This document shows, piece by piece, positions 8,501 through 14,564 of a stretch of DNA of 14,564 bases. A program made the translations under genes and the position numbers. Within the stretch, counting starts at the first letter, position 1. Each line of letters starts with the position of its first letter. This stretch comes from Pelagophyceae sp. CCMP2097. Its lineage: Eukaryota; Sar; Pelagophyceae. The stretch spans positions 1-14,564 of the forward strand of contig MU658024.1 in assembly GCA_026770575.1 (NCBI GenBank), read 5' to 3'. The notes beneath the pieces are model-generated. The model did not search any database. It saw only the letters and a program-made list of their open reading frames with translations, and was not told the DNA's origin.

Positions 8501-10583
8501 GCTCCAAATAGGGGCCGGAGGTCGACGTTGCCGACTTTGGAGGCGCCCATCGCTAAGTTTGCCAAGTGTCGCGCGTCCCATTTCGAGGAGTCGGTGCAAA
8601 TCGACGCCGTCGCTCCTTCGACCAGCCTCTGCAAAAGAGGCCCAGGCGGCGCCACCGCTGTGTCGAACCGCCTCAAGGAACCAAGCTTGTGCAGAGCAGT
8701 GGCCATGTTGACGTGCGTAAAGTCCTCGGCGCGGTGTTCAAACAGCGAGAGCACGCCCACCGCCGACGAACAAGCGGTGATCTTCTGATTCAGCGAAATT
8801 GCACGAGCGTTGGAGCCGTCTTTCAACTTGTCCGCAAGGGACATGGTGGGCTTGGTTGTCAAGGACACGCCCATCTTGCCTACAACGTGGGGATGAGCAG
8901 CTGCGGCGGTCAACGGTCTTCAAGCAAGGTGCACCCAGGGCGCGGAGCAGCCCTTGCCTTCCCCTGGCTCGAAAAAGTGGCACTTCCCCTGGCTCGAAAA
9001 AGTGGCAGCCGGGGCAAGGTCTCTTGCGGACAAGTTGGCATGGCCCCGTGGCAAGGCCCCCGTGGCAAGGCCCTTGATACAAGAACCCCGTAACGAGGTC
9101 CCTCACAGCATCCCTGCAAGACAAGGTCGGTGCGAGGGGAAGTGACTAAAACAAAGTCCCTGAAACAAAGTCCCTGTGAGATGAGGCCCCTGAGACAAAA
9201 GTCACCGAGACAAGGTCGGTGCGACAAGGCCCCTGTGAAACAAGGCTCCTGTGAGACTTCGGCCCCTGAGACAGGGTCGGTGCGACAAGGCCCTTGTCAG
9301 CAGAAGCCTCGAACAAGCCCCGTGTCAAGACTTCGGTCCCTGAGACGGGAACCCTGTGGCAAGGGCCCTGAGATAAGGTCGGTGTGACAAGGCCCCCGTG
9401 ACAAGGAGCCTGCGACAACCGCCCTGTGCGACGATCCCTATGAGACGGTCCCAACGACACGGCCCCCGTGACAAGGTCCTTGTGTGACAAGGTCCTTGTG
9501 TGACAAGGTCCAAGTGACCCCGTCCCTGTGGTGACTTCGGTCCCGTGGCAACGTCCCTGATCCAAGAGGTCCCCGTGGCGAGGTCCCTGTGAGACGACAT
9601 CCTCGAACAGACTACTCTGCACAACTCCTCGAGAGCCTTTGCCGGACGAATCCGCCCGCGCCGTCCCGACTGTGACCCACAACTCTGTGACGGGTCCTTG
9701 GCTTGCCCGCATCGACGCGGCCTCGGACGGCCTCCAAGTTGAAACCGGTGCATCTTCGCCACCACGTCCGCCGCCACGGCCGCGTCGACGGTGACGAACG
9801 CGTAGCGCCGCGACAAGCCCGTCAGAGGGTCGTGCGGGATTCGGATGTGGGCGACGTCGCAGTAGCCGAAATGTTCGAAAACTTGCCGGACGTCTTTCGC
9901 GTTTGCCTATTGATTGAGATTTTACGGACCCAAACTCGTCGTATGCATCGCGAAGCGGCCTCTGGGACGCTGTTCACTCCGCACAGCAAGGCCTGGTCAC
10001 AGATGCACCATCTTGCGACTTTGGACGGGCATCTGAGGTTGGACTCTCAAAAAGCTCTCACAGGCTCGGGAAAGTCGACGCGCGAAGAAAAGCGACACCG
10101 GTCCTGCACCTTCATGGGCAGATTCCGTACAAACAGCTCCGCGTCAAACTCCGGCCCGCGGCCCCTCGCCGTCTTTGGCGCGGAGGTGCCGAGCTGCGTC
10201 ACGCCGAGCCTTGACGACTCCCTTTTCGCACCTTTGGCGGCGTCTTTGAACGAGCCTTTGAACGAGTCCAATGACGAAATCGTATCGCCCAGCGCCGGCG
10301 CTGCAACCCCGGGCCCTTCATAATCCCAGGCCGCCTCGTCGACGTCGCGCGCCGCCCACGGGCCGAGGTCGGCGTCTGAAAACGACTGCCACGCCTCTGG
10401 GCCCGGTTGAAAAGGCGGGCCAGACATCAACGCCGCCGGCAACGCGATGCGCTCCTCGCGCGGCGCCGATAAAACCGCGGGCGCGCCGGGCATGCCTAGA
10501 ATGGCGTGGGGGCGGCTCCTTTGAGCGTCCAAAGGCGCAGTTGGTCCGTGACAGTCGTTCGGTGTCAAAGGTCTCGACTCCAT
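5492..10583 (-). CDS. Module B: RRM followed by 20 OPR/HPR-like 37-residue repeats
   Basis: Probable sequence-specific RNA-binding protein; an organellar role is inferred from the repeat family. Proposed exons: 10583-10110, 9906-9692, 8879-6748, 6525-6233, 5981-5936, 5853-5756, 5561-5492 (about 1,108 aa once one surplus base near 9750 is discounted). Residues 1-147 are linker-like, without a targeting signal. The RRM has RNP2 LFVRNL (150-155) and RNP1 RRYAFVTV (191-198). A helical lead-in (FTHVNMATALHKLG) precedes 20 repeats of consensus FNAQNLANTVWAFAKAGVEA-P-LFEAVA. Nearly all are exactly 37 residues; one has a 3-residue insertion (LQSRDSKALF). No RAP domain is seen. The last two exons are the least certain: without the final splice the frame runs to TAG at 5131. 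The ATG lies 15 nt after module A's stop, so B may be the second half of one gene. Confidence 0.7.
5562..5755 (-). other. Putative intron B6 (GT-AG, 194 nt)
   Basis: GTTCAC donor at 5755 and CCTAG|G acceptor at 5562, phase 2. It joins the end of repeat 20 and a short tail (SPSDQ) to YKFRLFDG. This is proposed only because frame, phase and acceptor type all agree; a second phase-2 GT lies a few codons downstream. Confidence 0.35.
5567..5647. repeat. 24-bp tandem repeat near the 3' end of module B
   Basis: A short TTTCTATAGG (5567-5576) is followed by units at 5577-5600, 5601-5624 and 5625-5647 sharing TTTCTAT, ATT(C/T)CC and AGC. If module B is not spliced here, the minus strand reads GNPIESLLGNAIESLLGNPI in frame. 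If it is spliced, the repeat is intronic. Confidence 0.7.
5854..5935 (-). other. Intron B5 (GC-AG, 82 nt)
   Basis: It splits repeat 20 between WAFAT and ARIEAPALL. Donor ACG|GCGCGC and acceptor GCTAG|GCT, phase 0. No GT donor in the segment gives the right phase. With GC-AG the repeat becomes exactly 37 residues and the frame change across the segment is explained. Confidence 0.65.
5982..6232 (-). other. Intron B4 (GC-AG, 251 nt)
   Basis: It lies at the junction of repeats 19 and 20. Donor GCCAC|GCCCGC, acceptor CATAG|GTTTTC, phase 2. Splicing restores KMAT-F followed by SMLNLGNLSWAFAT, giving repeats of exactly 37 residues. A phase-compatible GT donor exists farther in but would insert about 28 non-repeat residues. 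Confidence 0.65.
6515..6617. repeat. 37-bp tandem repeat spanning the intron B3 acceptor
   Basis: Units start at 6515, 6552 and 6589 (the third partial), sharing GGGCTGCCGACCT and GCGTTTCCAACAGA. Only the first unit contains CTA (TAG on the coding strand); the other two have CTCG at that place. The functional acceptor therefore exists in one of three near-identical copies. Confidence 0.75.
6526..6747 (-). other. Intron B3 (222 nt; donor ambiguous)
   Basis: It interrupts repeat 17 after WAF. With donor CGG|GTTTTC at 6747 and acceptor GACTAG|GTC the repeat is 39 residues. With a GC donor at 6753 (TTT|GCGCGG) it is exactly 37 but loses the conserved Ala after WAF. The in-frame TAG that ends the long open frame at 6526 is the acceptor itself. 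Confidence 0.65.
8958..9007. repeat. 25-bp perfect tandem doublet inside intron B2
   Basis: The 25-bp unit containing CCCTGGCTCGAAAAAGTGGC occurs at 8958-8982 and 8983-9007 without differences. Confidence 0.85.
9120..9610. repeat. Degenerate GACAAGG-type repeat field inside intron B2
   Basis: Variants of GAGACAAGG, GGTGCGACAAGGCCC, CCTGTGAGAC and GACTTCGGTCCCTGAGAC recur throughout, with a mixed period of roughly 15-20 bp and higher-order blocks near 9205-9290. Open frames here on both strands are by-products of the repeat. Confidence 0.75.
9907..10109 (-). other. Intron B1 (GT-AG, 203 nt)
   Basis: Donor ATGAAG|GTGCAG and acceptor AATAG|GCA, phase 0. It joins RNP2 (ELFVRNLPMK) to ANAKDVRQVFEHFGYCD. 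The result is a continuous RRM; neither half is complete alone. Confidence 0.8.
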
Positions 10584-10681
10584 GACGATTGTTCTTTGTC
10601 AAAGGCCTCTTCCTTGGACGGTGCTTTCAACCGTCTGGACTCTGGGATGCCTCTTCCGTTCATGTTGGTTTCCGAACTGAC
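10496..10681 (-). other. Candidate intron fusing modules A and B (GT-AG, 186 nt)
   Basis: Donor TACA|GTCAGT at 10681 in the tail of module A and acceptor ATTCTAG|GCATG at 10496 inside module B's first exon, phase 1. It would remove A's stop (10599-10601) and B's ATG (10583) and keep the frame through B. This is support from position and motif only, without transcript data. Confidence 0.4.
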
Positions 10682-13600
10682 TGTATCGGTTCGGGAGCAA
10701 GTTGGTGATCTTGTGCCTCTCCGCTGCCGCTTGCACCGCTTGGAAGAGCGAGGGCGCTTGGACATTTGCGGCCTTGTAATCCCATGCAATATTCACCAAG
10801 TCCTGCTGGGTAAAAGTGGCAATCTTCTTCGGCGCCTCCGAGGCGACGGCGGCGTAGAGCTTTGGGGCGCGGATCTCCGCCTTTGTAAAGGCCCAAATCA
10901 TGAGGCTCAATTCTGTCGAGTTGAACAAAGAGACACCCTTGCAAGCCTCCAAGGCCACCACGTGGAACAGCTTCGGCGCCGCAATGCCGGCGGTGGCGTA
11001 GGCCCAGACCTACGTTTGTGGTCTTTGAAGAACATGCTCGACGAAGCGCCTTTCTGCCAACACGAAGCAAGGGGTTCTTTGCAAGGGACCAGACGACAAA
11101 GGCCCGCCCAAAGGACCCAACTTCGGAGCCGTTGAAGAGGCCACATCGAGGCACAAGAGAATGGCCCTTTGAAAAAGGCGCCTTGCAAGGGCCTGTGGCC
11201 ACAGAGACGCAGAGGAGCAAGGCGCCCTGCTTCGGACCCGCGTTTCCAAGCCCTTTCCGGCCTTTCCTTGAAGCTGATCAGGGGACCTTTCAGACGCGCC
11301 TTTCCACTTTCCAGGACCTGTGCGCAAGGAGCCCTGCAGGGGCCTTTTTCGAGGAACCCTCAAGGGAGCTTACGAGGAGCCTTGACAATCGACTTGGCTT
11401 CGGGGCCTTTCAATCAAGGAGCCGTGTGAGAGGCCTTGCAAGGGGCCGTGTGAGAGGCCTTGCAAGAAGCCGTGTGAGAGGCCTTGCAAGGGGCCGTGTG
11501 AGAGGCCTTGCAAGGAGCCGTGTGAGAGGCCTTGCGAGGGGCTTGCAAGGGCCCGTACTCCTGGCCCCGTCCGAGGACCCGTGCAAGGAGGCTGGTCCTC
11601 GTAGAATATCGAGGGGCCTCGCACGGGTTCTGGTCCCAAGAGCCTCCTCCGGGTTTCTCAGAGAAAAGCCTCTCAGAGGCCCTTTTCGAGGAGGCTCTTC
11701 AGGGCCCTTTTCGAGCCTTGCGATCGAGGGGTGTCTTGCCCGGGACCGCCCATCTTCAGGGCCCTTTTCTTCACGACCTGAGCGCCTCGCAGGGTAGTCC
11801 TCCTTGAGCCAGGGCCCGTGGGGAGCGCAGCGTTTTTCCTTCTCGAAGCCTCTGTGATGTCGCGCCGTCGTCTCAAAAAACGTGTTTGCGATGCGGACGC
11901 GGGCAGGGAAACGAGGTTGGCCATTTCTTGAGACTTAAAGGCCTTCATCTTCCCCGCCGCCGCCACCGCCACGCCATCGAAGAGCAATGGCGCTTCAAAA
12001 CCGGCCCGGGCAAAGGCCCAGACCAAGTTGGACAAGTTTTGAGGATTGAAGGAATCCAATATGGACAAGGCTTCTTCCGAGATGGCCTCGAACAATTCCG
12101 TGGCTTCTGCCCCGCACCTCGCAAAGGCCCACGCCGTGTTCGAGAGCTCCTGCGCCTTGAAACTGCACATGTTGCAGGCAGCTTGCCTTGCAATCTCCTC
12201 GAAGAGCAAGGGCGCGTCGACTTTTGCTTTTGAGAACGCCCACGCCAAATTCGAAAGCTCCTGGGCATGAAACGTGCCGACCATCTTCGACGCTTCAAAG
12301 GCAATGTATCCAAACAGTTGAGGGGCGGCGACGCCCGCCTTTGTGAAAGCCCACACCAGATTGGATAACGCCTGCGAATTGAAAGCGGAAATCTGCCTTC
12401 TGCTCTCCATTCCCACCGCTTCAAAGAGCAAGGGCGCTTGGATGCCCGCCGTCGCGAAAGCCCAAACGACGTTTGCTAAAGCGGCGGGGTGGAACTCTTC
12501 GATTTTACGGATGATTCGAGGCGCGAGCAAATCGAACAATTGTGGCGTCGCCGTGCCGCTTTTAGCAAATGACCAGACCAGCGATGAGAGATCCTGCGCA
12601 TTCGACGAATCCATCTTGTTCGATGCCTCGACGGAGATGGCCTCGAAGAGAGCAGGGGCGGGGATGCCCGCTTTGGCAAAGGCCCAGGCGGTGTTGGCGA
12701 GGTTTTGCGGATTCAACGTCCGAATCCTCTTCGGGGCTTCCGCAGCGACGGCGGCGAACATCGTCGGCGCCTCGACGCCTAAAGTCGCATAGGCCCATGC
12801 GGTGTTGGAAAGCTCCTGGGCATTGAACCGATGGATTTGCTTCGAAGCGACCTTTTCGACGGCTTCAAAGAGCGCCGGCGCTTCAACCCCGACCTTTGCA
12901 AAGGCCCAGACGGTGTTGGAGAGGTTCTGCGAGTTGAATGATCCGATTCTTGAAACGGCGTGGAGAGCCACAGCTCGAAAGAATTCAGGCGCCTCGACGC
13001 CCGCCGTCGCAAAGGCCCAGACAGTGTTTGCTAAGGCTTGGGGCGCAAACGTATCCATCTTTGCCGGCGCGGCGGAAGAAATAGATTCGAAGAGTTGAGG
13101 GGCAGCGACGCCCGCCTTTGCGAAAGCCCAGACAACGACGGACATTTCTTGGCTATTGAAATTCAACATCTTCCTCGCCGCTTCACCAGCCACCGCTTCA
13201 AACAACGCCGGCGCCGGAATCCCCGCCTTTGTGAAAGCCCACGCCGTGTTGGCGAGGTCTAAAGCGCTGAACGTGGCAACGCTCTTTTGAGCACAAGTGG
13301 AAATAGCCTCGAATAAAGCTCGTGCTTTCACACCCATCTTCGCCAGACCCCAGGCCGCGTTCGAGAGGTGCCTCGGCTCCCACGCGCCGGCGTCGTCGTG
13401 CAGGATGGAGACAGTGGCGCGTTCGGCGAGCCTAAACCAACAAGGTACACATCTTGCCATCTCCCTCCGCTCCCCGACGCCCCTCTCCGAGGAGACGCCG
13501 CGCCTCGCTTGTGCAGCAGGTGCGTCTGCGGCGGCCCGACGGACTTTGCCAGGATGCCCAACCGATGAAGCGACGTGGCAAGGTTGACGTGGGTGTACTC

Positions 13601-14174
13601 TGCAGAACGCATCTCAAATAGGTGCAAAACATCCGCCGCCGCCACGCAGTCGACTAAAGCCTTGTTCAGCATGATCGCGTTGGCCTTGAAGAGCTGGGCG
13701 TCGGACCTCTTCTTGCCAGTGTTCTTGCCAGTGTCCAAGGGCTGGTGGACTTGTTTTAAGCGCGCGAACGTCACCGCTAGGAAGTTACCACCCATGTCTT
13801 TACCCGAGACCAACTCCACGACCCTCTGCGCCGGGATCGCACTCCCACAGACGACGGAGACGAACGCAAAGCCGCGCGTCCTACGCCGCGGATGGGGCCG
13901 GCGTGGAGAGGCGTGGCACTCACCACCCTGTGTCCAAGTCCATTGGGACTCTTATAAGTTTTATATCGCAGAGCGGCTCGAAGATGCGCTCCAAGTCCAG
14001 GACCGTGCAATTGCGCGGGAGGTTGCGCACGAAGAGCTCGGCAGGTTCCACGTTCGCCAAAACGCCTTCCGCCGCCGCTGCCGGCTGCGCTAGACCGACG
14101 CCGCGGCCGACGACCGCGCCGGTCTGGACGCGGCGCAGCGCCAGCCGCACACAGCGCGACCGACAGGCGAGCAT
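10599..14174 (-). CDS. Module A: RRM followed by 16 OPR/HPR-like 37-residue repeats
   Basis: Probable RNA-binding protein, possibly organelle-targeted. Proposed exons: 14174-13924, 13880-13509, 13431-11913, 11009-10599 (850 aa, frame consistent). The start is the first ATG of the open frame. The first 35 residues are Arg-rich with no acidic residue (MLACRSRCVRLALRRV), as in mitochondrial presequences. The RRM spans about 45-123, with RNP2 LFVRNL (47-52) and RNP1 RGFAFVSV (86-93). A lead-in (EYTHVNLATSLHRLG) precedes 16 repeats from about residue 225, consensus FNAQNLSNTVWAFAKAGVEAP, nearly all 37 residues. The repeat core resembles the LANxxWAxAK core of OPR/HPR proteins, which bind organellar RNA. 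No RAP domain is present. The short tail after repeat 16 (LLPNRYSQFG ...) ends at TGA 10599-10601. If the intron at 10681-10496 is used, translation continues into module B. Confidence 0.75.
11010..11912 (-). other. Intron A3 (GT-AG, 903 nt)
   Basis: It splits repeat 14 between KSQEMANL and VWAYATAGIAAP. Donor CTC|GTTTCC, acceptor ACGTAG|GTC, phase 0. The joined repeat is exactly 37 residues. The intron contains a 24-bp minisatellite and many GCAAGG/CCTTGC motifs. Long open frames within it on the plus strand are repeat artefacts. Confidence 0.8.
11421..11540. repeat. 24-bp minisatellite inside intron A3
   Basis: Five units start at 11421, 11445, 11469, 11493 and 11517 with core GCCGTGTGAGAGGCCTTGCA. 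Each of the first four copies contains the 10-bp perfect palindrome CCTTGCAAGG or a one-base variant. The period of 8 codons makes both strands look open. Confidence 0.9.
13432..13508 (-). other. Intron A2 (GC-AG, 77 nt)
   Basis: Donor CACAA|GCGAGG, acceptor GGTTTAG|GCTCGCC, phase 2. It gives LLHK-LAERATVSI, which aligns without gaps to module B's LLQRLVEGATASI. A GT donor 12 nt further in also keeps the frame but would add four residues (RGAA). Confidence 0.65.
13881..13923 (-). other. Intron A1 (GT-AG, 43 nt)
   Basis: Canonical GTGAGT donor and CGTAG|G acceptor, phase 2. It joins DLDTG-W to TRGFAFVSV and so restores RNP1 of the RRM. At 43 nt it is close to the lower limit for spliceosomal introns. 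Confidence 0.8.
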
Positions 14175-14564
14175 CACCGCGGAGCGATCGAGCGACGGAG
14201 TGCGTGGGCACGCCGAGAAGGCCTGCCGCAGCGTTGAGAAGGCCCGCCGAGTGGCTTCACTGAGCCGAAACGGAGACCGACGATGCCGCAGACGCCACGG
14301 CCGCGCCGCGACGCGCGAGCGCTGCGGCGGCGCTCCTGAAGCGAGAGCGCGCCCGAGAGGCGCGCCGGCTCGACGAGGGGCGCGCGTGAATCGCTGACTC
14401 AAGGGAGCAGCAAATCCTTTAACTCCTGCAAGGTTTCGTTTGGTTTTCTGCAAAAGTCCAGAATTCCCGATCCGATCGGATCGGGAAGGGGCCTGATGGA
14501 TTTGATTAGACACAGGGCGTTAGAGGGAGTCACTCACATCTGGGAGTCACGAAGCCCTGCCCGC
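14175..14564. other. Region upstream of module A
   Basis: No gene is supported. 14175-14400 is GC-rich with open frames on both strands. The minus frame continues upstream of ATG 14174 without another ATG. 14400-14564 is AT-richer and contains the palindrome at 14464-14487 and a GGGAGTCAC direct repeat (14525-14533, 14542-14550). It is presumably promoter and 5' leader of module A. Confidence 0.5.
14464..14487. promoter_or_regulatory. Perfect 24-bp palindrome upstream of module A
   Basis: TTCCCGATCCGA is followed immediately by its exact reverse complement. It contains three GATC sites spaced 5 bp apart and lies about 290 bp upstream of the module A ATG. A regulatory protein site or a small insertion is possible; the function is unknown. 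Confidence 0.45.

Larger units (their letters stand above)
8880..9691 (-). other. Intron B2 (GT-AG, 812 nt)
   Basis: Donor ACCC|GTCACAG and acceptor GTTGTAG|GC, phase 1. It joins the end of the RRM (VRGRVDAGKPRTR) to KMGVSLTTKPTMSLADK. It is filled with degenerate GACAAGG/CCCTGTGAGAC repeats and a 25-bp doublet. If unspliced, translation of the repeat array would begin at ATG 8874, which is the conservative alternative start. Confidence 0.6.

Noticed and set aside
6526..8913. Treating the 795-aa open frame as a complete gene
   Set aside because: It begins at a TTG with the first ATG at 8874, ends in non-repeat intron sequence, and the repeat array continues in the same frame right after its TAG. 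It is one exon plus flanking intron.
9146..9816. Repetitive minus-strand frames downstream of the module B RRM
   Set aside because: Beyond about 9691 they read through the intronic GACAAGG repeats; only the part encoding RRYAFVTV and the rest of the RRM is supported.
11421..11540. CRISPR array
   Set aside because: The 24-bp units are directly adjacent with no unique spacers, the host is eukaryotic and no cas genes are present.
11018..11797. 259-aa plus-strand frame with RVRGLARG repeats
   Set aside because: It lies inside intron A3 and is produced by the 24-bp minisatellite, whose period is a multiple of three; both strands are open for the same reason.
6233..13371. TALE-type DNA-binding, PPR or TPR repeats
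   Set aside because: The period is 37, not 33-35, and the core LANTVWAFAKAG fits the OPR/HPR class rather than TALE, PPR or TPR signatures.
5131..14174. RAP domain at the end of either module
   Set aside because: RAP domains often follow such repeats, but none of the tails (LLPNRYSQFG ..., SPSDQFTAEG ..., YKFRLFDGDSW ...) resembles one.
13777..14397. Plus-strand and alternative-frame open frames over module A's first exons
   Set aside because: The minus frame carries both RNP motifs of an RRM across a canonical 43-nt intron; the others are shadows.

Overview
The window is nuclear DNA from a GC-rich microbial eukaryote. The evidence is spliceosomal-type introns (43 to 903 nt), long arrays of 37-residue helical repeats of the kind found in organellar RNA-binding proteins of algae and alveolates, Ala/Pro-rich proteins with nuclear localisation signals, and no bacterial operon signals. 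A pelagophyte-like stramenopile alga or a dinoflagellate relative fits best; the sequence alone does not separate these. No rRNA, tRNA, CRISPR array or transposase was recognised.

Layout. 1-635: non-coding, AT-richer, with a small inverted-repeat element (180-334). 636-2675 (+): Ala/Pro-rich protein with KKKKKR and PKRLK-type signals. 2676-3647: spacer holding a roughly 560-bp segment bounded by 27-bp inverted repeats (2796-3354). 3648 to about 4800 or 5187 (+): a tandem paralog of the first gene with a broken reading frame. About 4800-5490: unassigned GC-rich sequence with a perfect 14-bp stem hairpin. 5492-10583 (-) and 10599-14174 (-): two head-to-tail modules, each an RRM followed by a long array of 37-residue repeats. 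14175-14564: upstream region with a perfect 24-bp palindrome.

The main result is the minus-strand half. Rebuilt by splicing, module A (upstream) is about 850 aa: an Arg-rich, acid-free N-terminus resembling an organelle-targeting peptide, an RRM with both RNP motifs, then 16 repeats. Module B is about 1,108 aa: RRM, then 20 repeats. A's stop and B's ATG are only 15 nt apart. A plausible intron (10681 down to 10496) would join them in frame into one protein of about 1,902 aa with the order RRM-16 repeats-RRM-20 repeats. All ten inferred introns end in TAG followed by G. Three are best read as GC-AG introns because only that choice restores the 37-residue register or the alignment between modules. 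No intron position is shared by the two modules, which points to recent intron gain. Module B also carries an apparent one-base frameshift in its RRM. The likely role, by family analogy, is RNA binding in an organelle; no RAP domain is visible.
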